Assembly (NCBI RefSeq): GCF_900302485.1
Contig: NZ_OMOI01000001.1
Span: 2,294,001 to 2,358,000, forward strand
Length of the DNA stretch: 64,000 nt
Reading direction: 5' to 3'
Source: Aliiroseovarius pelagivivens
GTDB lineage: Bacteria > Pseudomonadota > Alphaproteobacteria > Rhodobacterales > Rhodobacteraceae
Shown here piece after piece: positions 42,676 to 52,234 of this stretch. The translations under genes and the position numbers were made by a program. The notes beneath the pieces are model-generated. The model did not search any database. It saw only the letters and a program-made list of their open reading frames with translations, and was not told where the DNA came from. Each line of letters opens with the position of its first letter. Position 1 is the stretch's first letter.

Positions 42676-44631
42676 TTAGTCCCCCGCCGCGCGGCCCTTA
42701 AGGGCGATGATGCCCCGTGGGCGGAACTGGATGAAGATGATGATAAAGACGATCATGTAGGTCTGAGCGGCCAGCGTGTTCGAGGGATTCAACCACTCGA
42801 CCCCTTTCTGAAAGAAGCCGATCATTGTGGCCCCGGCCAGCGTGCCCCAGATATTGCCGACCCCGCCGACAACAACCGTCATGAAGCTTTGCACAATATA
42901 GTCGCTGCCCAGTTCCGAGGTGACCTTGGCGAACAAGCCGATAGCCACGCCTGCAATACCTGCAATGCCCGATCCAAGGCCGAAGGTCAGCATATTCACG
43001 CGTTCCGGGTTGATTCCCATCGAGGCCGCCATCGACCGGTTCTGCGTCACGGCGCGGGTTTCCAGACCCAAGCGCGTGCGGCGCATGATGAACAGGAAAA
43101 CGCCAAGGAAGATCAGCGCCAGAACGAAGATCGCGATACGGATATAGCTGATCGACACCACGTCGTTCAGCACCCATGCCCCATCCAGCCAACCCGGCGC
43201 GGTCAGCGGACGGGCCTGTGTCCCAAAAATGTTCTTGGCCAACTGTTGCAGCGCAATCGAGATGCCGAAGGTCGCCAGCAGCGTTTCCAGCGGGCGGTTA
43301 TAAAGCCATCGAATGACAAGGCGCTCCATCGCGACACCGGCCACGAAGGTCACGGCGAATGCCAAAGGCACGGCCAGCAGGATTGACACGGTGTGGTTCG
43401 GAACCATTTGCTGCACAACGTAGCCCGTGTAAGCGCCCATCATGATAAACTCGCCATGGGCCATGTTGATGACCCCCATCACGCCGAAGGTGATCGCAAG
43501 GCCGATTGCAGCCAGAAAATAGATCGAGGCAAGCGACAGCGCGTCTAGTGTCAGATCAATGGCCTGACCCGCAGCGACCCGTGTGGTGATGCGATCCAGA
43601 GCGTCCTGGGCCGCGGTGGTGATCGCGGCAGAGGGTTCGTCATAGATCTCGGCAAATCTATGGGCGGCAAGGCTTGTCGCAACATCGGTGTCACTGACCA
43701 ATGGCGGAACAAGACCGGCGTTAATCAAGGCCGTATACGCGCGGGACCGGGCAGCATCAGTATCCAACTGTGCGACCGGCATGCCTCCGACGCGGGTGCC
43801 ATTACTGTGTTCTAACAGGGCGGCGCGGATGTCATCCCGCATTACCTGCGCAGGGGCCATACCCTCCGCGACCAGCAGCCCATAGGCGACGTCCAGAGAC
43901 AAGGCATCCTGTCCTGGCTCTATTATGCGTGCGACATTCACAGTGTCCGGGATATCCCCGGCAAAGGCTGTCAGCTTTGTAGTGACCAGCGGGTTCAGGG
44001 TCGCGCGCACATCAAGGCCAAGGTCGTCTGACACTTCGTTAATTGCGGCAATCCGGGTCGGTTCATCTTGGTCATAGGCAATCGTCAGAAGTCTTTCGAT
44101 CCTGATCTTTCGGGCTTGCAAGACCATATCTCTCTCGCTGTCGATCGAGGCACGCAAGGGCTCCAGAAGCTTTCCGTCTGGCGCACGCTCAATGGCCGAC
44201 AATGCCTCGGCGCGCAGCACCGGGTCCGGATCCATCAGCTGGAACCGCACCAGCGCAGTTGCGATCAATGCGCGGACACCACTGTTGGGTTTGATCTGTT
44301 TCAGGTCCGATTTCGGACTGTCCCCAACCACGGCCCCCGTATCGAAATCGAACAGACGATATGTCGTTGCATCCAGCTTATCTGCGCGAAAGAACAGCCC
44401 GTCAGAGGTGCGCATCCACATCTTCTTTGCCTGCCAGGCCTGCATCACATCTTGTGCTTGTGGAAGGCCACTGGCGGCGACGCTTTGGATCGCGGGCTCA
44501 ATCGTCTTGCGCGAGCTTTTCACGATCAAGTCACTGTGCTGCTGCAGGATATCCTGCACCGGTGTGCTCTGCGCCCAGGCGGACAGAGTGGTCAGCAGGA
44601 CCAGAAGCCCAGCTAGGAGGGGACGTTTCAT
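42676..44631 (-). CDS. urtB: urea ABC transporter permease UrtB, long form with N-terminal extracytoplasmic domain
   Basis: A 651-residue LivH-type permease. The C-terminal 300 residues are the permease proper (GVINMAHGEFIMMGAYTGYVVQQ, then LGLETRAVTQNRSMAASMGIN). The first 350 form a secreted helical domain behind a signal peptide (MKRPLLAGLLVLLTTLSAWA), as in long-form UrtB proteins of many proteobacteria. I prefer the ATG at 44631, since GAGG lies ten bases before it; the ATG at 44640 (MSI) is too close to that box but is possible. A hairpin separates it from urtA. Confidence 0.88.
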   Translation of the reverse strand: MKRPLLAGLLVLLTTLSAWAQSTPVQDILQQHSDLIVKSSRKTIEPAIQSVAASGLPQAQDVMQAWQAKKMWMRTSDGLFFRADKLDATTYRLFDFDTGAVVGDSPKSDLKQIKPNSGVRALIATALVRFQLMDPDPVLRAEALSAIERAPDGKLLEPLRASIDSERDMVLQARKIRIERLLTIAYDQDEPTRIAAINEVSDDLGLDVRATLNPLVTTKLTAFAGDIPDTVNVARIIEPGQDALSLDVAYGLLVAEGMAPAQVMRDDIRAALLEHSNGTRVGGMPVAQLDTDAARSRAYTALINAGLVPPLVSDTDVATSLAAHRFAEIYDEPSAAITTAAQDALDRITTRVAAGQAIDLTLDALSLASIYFLAAIGLAITFGVMGVINMAHGEFIMMGAYTGYVVQQMVPNHTVSILLAVPLAFAVTFVAGVAMERLVIRWLYNRPLETLLATFGISIALQQLAKNIFGTQARPLTAPGWLDGAWVLNDVVSISYIRIAIFVLALIFLGVFLFIMRRTRLGLETRAVTQNRSMAASMGINPERVNMLTFGLGSGIAGIAGVAIGLFAKVTSELGSDYIVQSFMTVVVGGVGNIWGTLAGATMIGFFQKGVEWLNPSNTLAAQTYMIVFIIIFIQFRPRGIIALKGRAAGD

Positions 44632-44650
44632 AATGCTCATGCCTCAAGGC

Positions 44651-44674
44651 CCCGGAGGAGAGAACCCCTCCGGG
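44651..44674 (-). promoter_or_regulatory. hairpin between urtA and urtB
   Basis: An eight-base perfect stem (CCCGGAGG / CCTCCGGG) with an eight-base loop starts eleven bases after the urtA stop. It also holds part of the sequence just before the urtB start. A stabilising or partial-termination role is likely by position. Confidence 0.5.
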
Positions 44675-44684
44675 ACAGTTGCGA

Positions 44685-45965
44685 TCAATAGTTCGAGTTC
44701 ATCTGAACGCAGCTTGCGGTCTCGGTGTTGTACATCCCGCAGCCAAGCTCTTTCCAATCGGACTTGAGAACGGCGGATTCAGGCAGGAAGTCGGTCCAGG
44801 CATCGCCCGGCACTTCTTCGGTCTGGCTGATGATGTCAAACTGACCATCTTCCAGGATTTCGCCAATCAGAACCGGTTTAGCCAGATGGTGGTTGGGTAG
44901 CATGACAGCAGTGCCGCCGGTCAAGTTCGGGAATTCCTGCCCGTACATGGCGCCGCGCACAGCATCCACATCTGTGGTGCCAGCGGCTTCGGCCGCATTC
45001 ACCCACATGTTAAAGCCGATAAAGTGTGCTTCCATAGGATCGTTGGTGACACGTTCTTCGCCCATGCGCGCCTTCCATGCGGCGACCCATTCGGTGTTGG
45101 CGTCACTTTCAGCGGATTGGAAATAGTTCCACGCGGCCAGGTGGCCGACCAGGTTTGAGGTATCCAGACCCGATAGCTCTTCCTCGCCGACCGAGAACGC
45201 GACGACCGGGATGTCATCCGCCGAGATGCCGGCCGCGGCCAATTCTTTATAGAAGCCGATGTTGGCATCGCCGTTGATAGTACTGATTACGCCGACTTTC
45301 TTTCCGTCCGCGCCCAATGCAACCACATCGGACACAATCTTCGACCAGTCGGAATGGCCAAACGGGGTGTAATTGACGAAGATATCGTCAGCAGCAATGC
45401 CCTTATCCTGCAGATAGCTTTCTAGAATATTGTTGGTGGTCCTGGGGTAGACATAGTCTGTGCCAAGCAGAGCAAATTTCTCGACCCCCAGTTCCTCCAG
45501 GAAATAGTCGGTTGCAGGGATAGCCTGCTGGTTCGGAGCTGCACCGGTGTAGAACACGTTTTTCGAACTTTCCTCGCCCTCGTACTGAACCGGGTAGAAC
45601 AGCAGGCCATTCAGCTCTTCGATCACTGGCAGCACGGATTTGCGCGACACCGATGTCCAGTTGCCAAAGATCACGTCGACATCATGCACGGTCAGAAGCT
45701 CACGCGCCTTTTCGGCAAACAGCGGCCAGTCCGAGGCGGGGTCTACGACGACCGGCTCGATCTCGCACCCCAGCACGCCACCCTTGGCGTTCTGCTGCTC
45801 GATCAGCATCAGCATCGTGTCTTTCAGCGTCGTTTCCGAAATTGCCATCGTGCCCGACAGCGAATGCAAAACTCCGACCTTGACCGGGCAGTCGGCGGCT
45901 TGGGCCGCAACGGTCATCGCGGCAACTGCGGCAGTGGTCGTCAGTGTGGTTCTCAGAATAGTCAT
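44685..45965 (-). CDS. urtA: urea ABC transporter substrate-binding protein UrtA
   Basis: A 426-residue periplasmic receptor of the branched-chain amino acid type, specialised for urea. The signal peptide ends in VAAQA before ADCPVKVGVLHSLSGTMAISE, a start highly typical of UrtA. FGNWTSVSRKSVLPVIEELNGLLFYPVQYEGEE matches the UrtA ligand region and is quoted here only to name its core, GLLFYPVQYEG. The ATG follows GGAGAAA. It is the first gene of the urt operon and is divergent from ureD. Nitrogen limitation is the usual signal for such operons. Confidence 0.93.
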   Translation of the reverse strand: MTILRTTLTTTAAVAAMTVAAQAADCPVKVGVLHSLSGTMAISETTLKDTMLMLIEQQNAKGGVLGCEIEPVVVDPASDWPLFAEKARELLTVHDVDVIFGNWTSVSRKSVLPVIEELNGLLFYPVQYEGEESSKNVFYTGAAPNQQAIPATDYFLEELGVEKFALLGTDYVYPRTTNNILESYLQDKGIAADDIFVNYTPFGHSDWSKIVSDVVALGADGKKVGVISTINGDANIGFYKELAAAGISADDIPVVAFSVGEEELSGLDTSNLVGHLAAWNYFQSAESDANTEWVAAWKARMGEERVTNDPMEAHFIGFNMWVNAAEAAGTTDVDAVRGAMYGQEFPNLTGGTAVMLPNHHLAKPVLIGEILEDGQFDIISQTEEVPGDAWTDFLPESAVLKSDWKELGCGMYNTETASCVQMNSNY

Positions 45966-46341
45966 GTATTTCTCCAGGCGGAGGGGGTCGGGGGTGCTTG
46001 CGTCAACGCGCATCTTTCCGTACCCAGTCCCCGCAACTTCTGTTGCACCCGTGTGGCGACCTTTCCGAGCTGCAATTCGTCTGGTCGTCACACACCCGTT
46101 TCCCAAGATCGCTCTCGGCGGACATGAATAGCGATTCTGCGCTGCGGCGAAAAACGCAATCCCTAGGCCATGATTTTTCCGTGCCCTGCATGCGACTGCT
46201 TAATTTTTTGGCTGAGCACGGCAGAGAACATTAAAAACCGGGCAATTGTAGTTTTGCAGTGCAGCGTCAGCGGATTTTTGTGGAATCGCGCGCGCGCCCT
46301 TCGGAAGAAAGTGGGGAAGCGCCAATACCGGCGCCAGCCAC
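45966..46341. promoter_or_regulatory. urtA-ureD divergent intergenic region
   Basis: These 376 bases separate the transporter operon from the urease operon and must contain promoters for both. An AT-rich block lies at about 46197-46245. I looked for NtrC sites and a sigma-54 GG-N10-GC element and found no convincing match. No gene is recognised here. Confidence 0.5.
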
Positions 46342-47193
46342 ATGAGGCCCGCTATAACCCTGTCCACACCTATATCCACCCCGACGGCCAAGCCGGTTCA
46401 ACCGCGCGCAATTGGTCGTGTGTCCCTGTCGGTCAAGCCGGGACCACGCGGGTCCGTCTTGGACGGTCTGCGCCAGTCAGGGTCTCTGCGCTGCCTGTTC
46501 CCGCGCCCCAAATCTGATGTGTTAGAGGCCGTCGTCGTAAACACAGCGGGCGGAATCACCGGCGGTGACAGCTTCCAGATCTCAGCTGAAGTTGCACTGG
46601 GATGCAGTCTGACGCTGACCACCCAAGCCTCGGAACGGGCCTATCGCGCCCAGCCGACAGAATTCGGGCGGATGCGGACGGATCTGCAGGTCGCGCCCGG
46701 CGCATGTCTCAATTGGGTCCCGCAAGAGACCATCGTGTTTGACCGCAGTGCTCTGGATCGCAAGCTCTCGGTCAATCTGGCCCATGGCGCGAAGGCACTT
46801 GTTGTCGAGCCGATCGTGTTCGGTCGCCAGGCAATGGGTGAAGAGCTGAAAGACCTGCGCCTGCGTGATCGCATCGAGCTCCGGCGCGATGACCAGCCCT
46901 TGTTTCTGGATGCCACCCGATTTGACGGGCATATGGCCGCGCATCTGGATCGCCCTCATATCGCAAATGGCGCGCGCGCGATGGCTTTCTTGGCCTATGT
47001 CGCGCCCGACGCGCAGGGGCAGATCGATCCTTTGCGCGCAATGCTGCCTGACCACGCCGGCGCAACCGTGATCGGGGACGACCTTCTAGTGTGCCGTATC
47101 CTTGCCACCGACAGCCACAAGCTGCGGCAAAGTCTGATCCCGATCCTAAACCGCCTGACACACAACCAACTGCCCAGATGCTGGATGATCTAA
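46342..47193 (+). CDS. ureD: urease accessory protein UreD
   Basis: A 283-residue UreD/UreH protein, a scaffold in nickel insertion into urease. Family marks are [31 protein letters not shown] at the start, [12 protein letters not shown] near residue 68, and [13 protein letters not shown] near residue 130. The ATG at 46342 gives a 24-residue N-terminal extension before the conserved part, so a later start is possible but none is obvious. It heads the plus-strand urease operon and ends one base before ureA. Confidence 0.92.
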   Translation: MRPAITLSTPISTPTAKPVQPRAIGRVSLSVKPGPRGSVLDGLRQSGSLRCLFPRPKSDVLEAVVVNTAGGITGGDSFQISAEVALGCSLTLTTQASERAYRAQPTEFGRMRTDLQVAPGACLNWVPQETIVFDRSALDRKLSVNLAHGAKALVVEPIVFGRQAMGEELKDLRLRDRIELRRDDQPLFLDATRFDGHMAAHLDRPHIANGARAMAFLAYVAPDAQGQIDPLRAMLPDHAGATVIGDDLLVCRILATDSHKLRQSLIPILNRLTHNQLPRCWMI

Positions 47194-47194
47194 G

Positions 47195-47497
47195 ATGAAC
47201 CTGACCCCCCGAGAAAAAGACAAGCTACTGGTTGCGCTGGCAGCCGAGGTCGCCCGCAAACGGTTGGCGCGCGGCGTTAAGCTGAACCATCCCGAGGCAA
47301 TCGCCCTGATCACCGACGCCGTGGTCGAAGGGGCCCGCGATGGCCGCTCGGTCGCCGACATGATGGAGGAAGGCGCCCATGTGGTCACCCGCGACCAATG
47401 CATGGAAGGCATCCCCGAGATGATCCACGACGTTCAGGTCGAGGCGACCTTTCCCGACGGCACCAAGCTGGTGACCGTTCACAACCCAATCCGTTGA
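47195..47497 (+). CDS. ureA: urease gamma subunit
   Basis: A 100-residue structural subunit of urease starting [13 protein letters not shown], with the family landmarks [14 protein letters not shown] and [19 protein letters not shown]. The length equals that of other UreA proteins. It is separated from ureD by a single base. A 46-residue membrane peptide lies between it and ureB. Together with UreB and UreC it forms the nickel enzyme that hydrolyses urea to ammonia and carbamate. Confidence 0.95.
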   Translation: MNLTPREKDKLLVALAAEVARKRLARGVKLNHPEAIALITDAVVEGARDGRSVADMMEEGAHVVTRDQCMEGIPEMIHDVQVEATFPDGTKLVTVHNPIR

Positions 47498-47509
47498 AAG
47501 GAGCACACG

Positions 47510-47650
47510 ATGAAATATGCTCTTCCCCTTAGTCTCGTCGCCACGCCGGCCCTCGCCCACAGCGATGACTTTCTTCATTTTCACGCCGCGGACCTGCTGG
47601 GCCTTGTACTGTCAGTCCTGTTGATTGCAGTCGTCTGGAAACTGTCATGA
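47510..47650 (+). CDS. 46-residue membrane peptide inserted between ureA and ureB
   Basis: A short open frame beginning twelve bases after the ureA stop with a GGAG site (AAAGGAG) at good spacing. The sequence begins [17 protein letters not shown] and continues with a His-containing loop ([12 protein letters not shown]) and one membrane helix ([15 protein letters not shown]). It has three histidines and acidic residues in a short exposed stretch after a signal-like segment, which could bind nickel. Its stop overlaps the ureB start by four bases. That coupling makes translation likely. Function unknown; it is not part of canonical urease operons. Confidence 0.72.
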   Translation: MKYALPLSLVATPALAHSDDFLHFHAADLLGLVLSVLLIAVVWKLS

Positions 47651-47952
47651 TCCCCGGCGAACTTTTCCCTGCCGAGGGCGCATTAACCCTGAACGCCAAT
47701 CGATCTTCGATCACCCTGATGGTGGCCAACACAGGCGACCGCCCAGTGCAGGTCGGCTCGCATTATCACTTCGCCGAAGCAAACCCCGCGCTGGACTTTG
47801 ATCGACAGGCGGCGCGCGGCCATCGTTTGGACATCGCCGCCGGCACCGCAGTTCGCTTCGAGCCGGGCCAACGGCGCGAAGTGCAACTTGTTCCAATGGC
47901 CGGAGATCGCCGCGTCTTCGGCTTCAACCAACAGATCATGGGAGATCTGTAA
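47647..47952 (+). CDS. ureB: urease beta subunit
   Basis: A 101-residue urease subunit. It starts [19 protein letters not shown] and contains [38 protein letters not shown] (core GSHYHF and [11 protein letters not shown]), the family signature. Translation is coupled to the small peptide gene by the ATGA overlap. A lysine-rich gene follows before ureC, so the usual ureA-ureB-ureC adjacency is broken twice. Confidence 0.95.
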   Translation: MIPGELFPAEGALTLNANRSSITLMVANTGDRPVQVGSHYHFAEANPALDFDRQAARGHRLDIAAGTAVRFEPGQRREVQLVPMAGDRRVFGFNQQIMGDL

Positions 47953-47978
47953 CCACCAATCGACCAATGGAGACCACA

Positions 47979-48476
47979 ATGAATATCGCAGCAATTTCAG
48001 TAGGTGCCACGTTCGAGGCCCTCTATTTTACGCAATCGGTTCTGGCCCGCCAAGAAAAGGCGCTAAAGGCAGCTTACTTCACAATGCTTAATGCCAACCC
48101 GATGATCCATTTGTTGGCGCCCGAAGCAATGGTGACGCCCCCTCTCGCCAAACCTGTGCCGCGAAAGGCAAAGGTGACTGCGCCCGCGAAGAAACCTGTG
48201 ACTCCTAAAACGAAAGCGCCCGTAGTCAAAACTGAAGCTGAGGCAACCAAAGCCCCTGCGCCCGCGTCCAAAACCGTCGCCCGCAAGGCCAAGCCATCAG
48301 CACCCAAAGCGAAGGTGGCTACACACAAAACCAAATCCAATGCTGCCCCCTCCAAGCGGAAACCGACCGCAAAAGCTGCCGCGAGCGACAGCAAGCCAAG
48401 CCAATCCCGCCGCTCGCGCGCGCCATCAAAACCCGAGGTGCCCGAATTCACCTCGAAAGCCAAATCCAAGGACTAA
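47979..48476 (+). CDS. Lys/Ala/Pro-rich histone-H1-like or phasin-like protein inserted between ureB and ureC
   Basis: A 165-residue protein. The N-terminal 45 residues look like a helical globular segment (MNIAAISVGATFEALYFTQ). The rest is low-complexity, made of Ala, Lys, Pro and Ser with repeated KPxxxK motifs (for example KAKVTAPAKKPVT). This composition resembles histone-H1-like or AlgP-type proteins, or the basic tails of DNA-binding proteins. The ATG at 47979 has a GGAG site six bases away. Six bases separate it from ureC, so it is in the operon. Its link with urease is unknown. Confidence 0.7.
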   Translation: MNIAAISVGATFEALYFTQSVLARQEKALKAAYFTMLNANPMIHLLAPEAMVTPPLAKPVPRKAKVTAPAKKPVTPKTKAPVVKTEAEATKAPAPASKTVARKAKPSAPKAKVATHKTKSNAAPSKRKPTAKAAASDSKPSQSRRSRAPSKPEVPEFTSKAKSKD

Positions 48477-48482
48477 CCCACC

Positions 48483-50192
48483 ATGCCCGCCACAATCTCA
48501 CGCCAAGACTATGCCGCTATGTTCGGTCCCACTACGGGCGACCGGCTTCGACTGGCTGATACCGACCTTGTGATCGAGGTCGAACGCGACCTGACCAGTT
48601 ATGGCGAAGAGGTTAAATTCGGCGGTGGTAAAGTGATCCGCGACGGGATGGGACAATCCCAAGCCACACGGGCAGAGGGCGCCGTAGACACCGTCATCAC
48701 CAATGCGCTGATCGTGGACCATTCGGGCATTTACAAAGCGGATGTGGGATTGAAGGACGGGCGCATCCACAAGATTGGCAAGGCGGGCAATCCGGACACG
48801 CAGCCCAGTGTCGACATCATCATCGGCCCCGGCACCGAGGCCATCGCAGGCGAAGGCCGCATCCTGAGCGCTGGTGGTTTCGACAGCCATATTCATTACA
48901 TCTGCCCACAGCAGATTGATGATGCGCTGCATTCCGGCCTAACCACGATGCTGGGCGGTGGGACCGGCCCAGCTCATGGAACGCTGGCCACCACATGCAC
49001 GCCCGGCCCTTGGCATATCGGGCGGATGCTGCAGGCCGCCGACGCGTTCCCCATGAACTTGGCCTTCGCGGGCAAGGGCAACGCCTCGTTGCCCGCCGCG
49101 CTTGAGGAACAGGTATTGGGCGGCGCTTGCGCCTTGAAACTGCACGAGGATTGGGGCACAACGCCCGCCGCCATCGATTGCTGCCTGTCGGTGGCCGATG
49201 CGATGGACGTGCAGGTGATGATCCACACCGATACGCTGAACGAAAGTGGGTTCGTCGAACACACCGTAAAGGCAATGAAAGGCCGCACCATCCACGCGTT
49301 CCACACCGAAGGTGCGGGCGGTGGCCATGCGCCAGACATCATCAAGATTTGCGGTCAAGACCACGTGCTTCCCAGCTCGACCAATCCCACCCGCCCCTTC
49401 ACGGTGAACACGTTGGAAGAGCACCTGGATATGCTGATGGTCTGTCACCATCTGGACAAATCCATCCCCGAGGACGTCGCCTTCGCCGAAAGCCGTATCC
49501 GACGCGAGACCATCGCCGCCGAGGACATTCTGCACGATATGGGTGCCTTTTCGATCATTGCCAGCGACAGCCAAGCGATGGGCCGCGTCGGTGAAGTGTT
49601 GATCCGCACCTGGCAGACCGCCGACAAGATGAAGAAGCAACGCGGTCGGCTGGCCGAGGAAACTGGCGACAACGACAACTTCCGTGTCCGCCGCTATATC
49701 GCGAAATACACGATCAACCCGGCCATCGCGCACGGGATCAGCCACGAAATCGGGTCGATCACCGAAGGAAAACGAGCCGATCTGGTACTGTGGGATCCGG
49801 CGTTCTTCGGCGTGAAACCGGAAATGGTCCTGATGTCAGGAACTATTGTGATGGCCCAGATGGGTGACCCGAATGCCTCGATCCCAACGCCCCAACCGGT
49901 CTATTCCCGTCCCATGTTCGGCGCGTATGGCCGCGCGGTTGAGCATTCGGCAGTGGCTTTCGTTAGTGAGGCGGCACAAAGCGCCGACATTCGGTCAACG
50001 CTGGGCCTAGCGAAGCAGACAGTTGCCGTCACGAACACGCGCAACATCGGCAAACAGGATCTTCTTCTGAACGATGCCACGCCGGTGATGGAGGTAAACC
50101 CCGAAACCTACGAGGTGCGCGCGGACGGTGAATTGTTGACCTGCCAACCCGCCGAAGTGCTGCCCATGGCCCAGCGCTATTTCATGTTCTAA
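48483..50192 (+). CDS. ureC: urease alpha subunit (catalytic)
   Basis: A full-length 569-residue catalytic subunit. Visible are the nickel histidines in [10 protein letters not shown], the lysine that becomes carbamylated in [22 protein letters not shown], the active-site flap with MVCHHLD, and the conserved SDSQAMGR segment. The start [28 protein letters not shown] (quoted by its core, [11 protein letters not shown]) is standard. It requires UreDEFG for nickel loading, and all four are encoded in the same operon. Confidence 0.97.
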   Translation: MPATISRQDYAAMFGPTTGDRLRLADTDLVIEVERDLTSYGEEVKFGGGKVIRDGMGQSQATRAEGAVDTVITNALIVDHSGIYKADVGLKDGRIHKIGKAGNPDTQPSVDIIIGPGTEAIAGEGRILSAGGFDSHIHYICPQQIDDALHSGLTTMLGGGTGPAHGTLATTCTPGPWHIGRMLQAADAFPMNLAFAGKGNASLPAALEEQVLGGACALKLHEDWGTTPAAIDCCLSVADAMDVQVMIHTDTLNESGFVEHTVKAMKGRTIHAFHTEGAGGGHAPDIIKICGQDHVLPSSTNPTRPFTVNTLEEHLDMLMVCHHLDKSIPEDVAFAESRIRRETIAAEDILHDMGAFSIIASDSQAMGRVGEVLIRTWQTADKMKKQRGRLAEETGDNDNFRVRRYIAKYTINPAIAHGISHEIGSITEGKRADLVLWDPAFFGVKPEMVLMSGTIVMAQMGDPNASIPTPQPVYSRPMFGAYGRAVEHSAVAFVSEAAQSADIRSTLGLAKQTVAVTNTRNIGKQDLLLNDATPVMEVNPETYEVRADGELLTCQPAEVLPMAQRYFMF

Positions 50193-50202
50193 GGAGCAAT
50201 TG

Positions 50203-50640
50203 ATGCAATTTCCCACCACCCGCACCGTGACGCAAAGCCATCATGGCGACGACCATGTGACGCTGGACTATGATGCCCGGTTCCTGCGCCGCAAAGTGCT
50301 GACCAGCAATGGCGGTATCCAGTTTCTTGTCGATCTGGACCAGACGGCCTCCTTGAACCGTGGTGATGCGTTCCAACTGGATGACGGCCGCCTGATCGAG
50401 ATTGTCCCGGCCAGCGAAGCACTGATGGAAGTCACGGGCGATCTGACCCGTATGGCGTGGCACATCGGTAATCGCCACACCCCCTGCCAGATCGAAGACG
50501 GTCGCCTGCTGATCCAACATGATCACGTCCTGCGCGACATGCTGGAGCAGCTCGGCGCGACCCTGCGTGACGTCGTCGAGCCTTTCACGCCCGAAGGCGG
50601 CGCTTATGGCCACGGACGGACCCATGGCCACGCCCACTGA
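50203..50640 (+). CDS. ureE: urease accessory protein UreE (nickel metallochaperone)
   Basis: A 145-residue UreE. The ATG at 50203 has an AAGGAG site six bases upstream. The C-terminal domain contains GDLTRMAWHIGNRHTPCQIE with the conserved nickel-binding His, and the protein ends in a short His-rich tail ([10 protein letters not shown]). It delivers nickel to the UreDFG complex. It overlaps ureF by about 35 bases in another frame. Confidence 0.93.
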   Translation: MQFPTTRTVTQSHHGDDHVTLDYDARFLRRKVLTSNGGIQFLVDLDQTASLNRGDAFQLDDGRLIEIVPASEALMEVTGDLTRMAWHIGNRHTPCQIEDGRLLIQHDHVLRDMLEQLGATLRDVVEPFTPEGGAYGHGRTHGHAH

Positions 50641-51277
50641 GACGCAATTCCTAACCCTCACACAGTGGCTGTCCCCGGCCTATCCCGTGGGGTCGTTTGC
50701 CTATTCGCATGGGCTTGAAGCCGCCGCCGGTCAAGGCTGGGTCACGGATGCGCCCAGTCTTGAGGCTTGGCTGGAAGGCGTGATGTGGCACGGCGCAGGA
50801 CGGTCCGACACCCTTATTCTGGCAGCCGCCTGGCGAGCAAAAACCGCCGATATGATCGCCGAGATTGACGAGATCGCGCGCGCCTTCGCGGCGTCCAAGG
50901 AGCGCCTCTTGGAAACGACCCAGCAAGGTGCAAGCTTTGCCTTGATTACAAGTGGCATCTGGGGCGGTGACCTGTCCGGTCTTACCTATCCTGTTGCGCT
51001 TGGGGCGGCCTCGTCACGGAACGGATTGCCACTTGCGCTAACCCAAACAATGTATCTGCAGGCCTTTCTGTCCAATTTGGTCGCGGCTGGTCAGCGGCTG
51101 TTGCCCGTTGGCCAAACAGCTGGCCAAGCCATGCTGCGCCGCTTGTCCCTCACCCTGCCCGACCTTGCCCAAGAAACCGCGCATGGCGATCTGGATCACC
51201 TCGGCGCAACCGCCTTCCTGTCTGACATCGCCGCGATGAAACACGAAACCCAGTACTCAAGGATCTTTCGCTCATGA
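50606..51277 (+). CDS. ureF: urease accessory protein UreF
   Basis: A UreF protein of about 223 residues. Its mature core is [25 protein letters not shown], the typical N-terminus, quoted by its [16 protein letters not shown] part. Two start codons are possible, at 50606 and 50624. I chose 50606 because of a GAAGG site, but 50624 (MATPTE) would fit the family length equally. UreF acts as a GTPase-activating partner of UreG in nickel insertion. The stop overlaps ureG by four bases. Confidence 0.88.
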   Translation: MATDGPMATPTETQFLTLTQWLSPAYPVGSFAYSHGLEAAAGQGWVTDAPSLEAWLEGVMWHGAGRSDTLILAAAWRAKTADMIAEIDEIARAFAASKERLLETTQQGASFALITSGIWGGDLSGLTYPVALGAASSRNGLPLALTQTMYLQAFLSNLVAAGQRLLPVGQTAGQAMLRRLSLTLPDLAQETAHGDLDHLGATAFLSDIAAMKHETQYSRIFRS

Positions 51278-51885
51278 CCAGCCCGAACGGCCCACTTCGC
51301 ATCGGCATCGGCGGCCCAGTGGGTGCCGGCAAGACCACCTTAACCGCTGCGTTGTCCGAAATGCTGCGGGATACACATTCGATCGGTGTCATCACCAATG
51401 ACATCTACACGCAGGAAGATGCCGAGGCCTTGGTGCGAATGCAGGTCCTGCCCTCGGACCGGATCATCGGGGTCGAGACCGGAGGCTGTCCGCATACAGC
51501 GATCCGCGAGGATGCCTCGATCAATTTGGCGGCCGTGGCAGAAATGGTTGAGCGGCATCCGGATGTGGAAATCGTGCTGATTGAAAGCGGCGGAGACAAC
51601 TTGTCCGCCACGTTCAGCCCAGAACTTGCCGATCTCACGATCTATGTGATTGACGTGGCCGCGGGCGAGGAAATCCCCCGCAAAGGTGGACCCGCCGTGA
51701 CGCGCTCGGACATCCTTGTGATCAACAAAACAGACCTGGCCCCACATGTCGGCGCAAGCCTTGAGGTGATGGACCGCGACGCGGCCCGGATGCGCCCAAA
51801 CCTGCCCACGCAATTCACCAACTTAAAGATCCGCGAGGGGGTCAATGAGGTCTGGAACCACATTCGATCAATTGGCGGCGTGTAG
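51274..51885 (+). CDS. ureG: urease accessory GTPase UreG
   Basis: A 203-residue SIMIBI GTPase. The P-loop is [13 protein letters not shown], the nickel-binding motif is [15 protein letters not shown] (Cys-Pro-His), and [15 protein letters not shown] and the G4 motif NKTDL follow. It couples GTP hydrolysis to nickel delivery into UreC. It is the last gene of the urease operon. The next 349 bases are gene-free. Confidence 0.96.
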   Translation: MTSPNGPLRIGIGGPVGAGKTTLTAALSEMLRDTHSIGVITNDIYTQEDAEALVRMQVLPSDRIIGVETGGCPHTAIREDASINLAAVAEMVERHPDVEIVLIESGGDNLSATFSPELADLTIYVIDVAAGEEIPRKGGPAVTRSDILVINKTDLAPHVGASLEVMDRDAARMRPNLPTQFTNLKIREGVNEVWNHIRSIGGV

Positions 51886-52234
51886 CAGCGCCCCCTCTCC
51901 GAGACGCATTCCATGACGCTCCCATAACCCAAAGCGGCCAAGACCGTTGGTCCACTGACGACCAAAACCAAGTGCCTACAATTGCCGCACGCGCGCCCGG
52001 CCCCGTTCCGTCGCTGCATGCGTTTTCAACGTGCCGTAGAGTTGGAAGTCGACATTCAGGCGACGTCTCTGCCCAGTCTTGCTCTGCAATGCCGCAAGCC
52101 AACTCAGAGCCCGATTCACGAATACAACCGACAATCTGAACGACCATTCTGCGTCAGATCGCAGTCTTCGAAGTTAAGCTTGCTCTTGACTGACTGACGG
52201 TCGGTCAGTAACAAGTGACCAACGGAGGATCATA
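51886..52234. other. intergenic region between the urease operon and the TetR gene
   Basis: No gene is recognised in these 349 bases. No strong terminator hairpin was found after ureG. The right end holds the TetR-gene promoter and operator candidate described separately. Confidence 0.6.
52186..52214 (+). promoter_or_regulatory. promoter with overlapping palindromic operator upstream of the TetR gene
   Basis: TTGACT (52186-52191) and TAACAA (52209-52214) have a 17-base spacing and can act as -35 and -10 boxes. Between and across them run ACTGAC and GTCAGT arms as an inverted repeat. This is the layout of a TetR-family operator that blocks its own promoter. A GGAGG ribosome site follows at 52224-52228. 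Confidence 0.6.

Noticed and set aside
41497..43386. A 629-codon open frame on the plus strand opposite urtC/urtB
   Set aside because: It is antisense to two clear permease genes, has a hydrophilic low-complexity translation rich in Arg, His, Gln and Asp, and no ribosome site or family match. It is a by-product of GC-rich codon use.
45966..46341. NtrC binding sites and a sigma-54 promoter between urtA and ureD
   Set aside because: Expected from nitrogen control, but no TGCACC-type dyad or GG-N10-GC pair was convincing on either strand.
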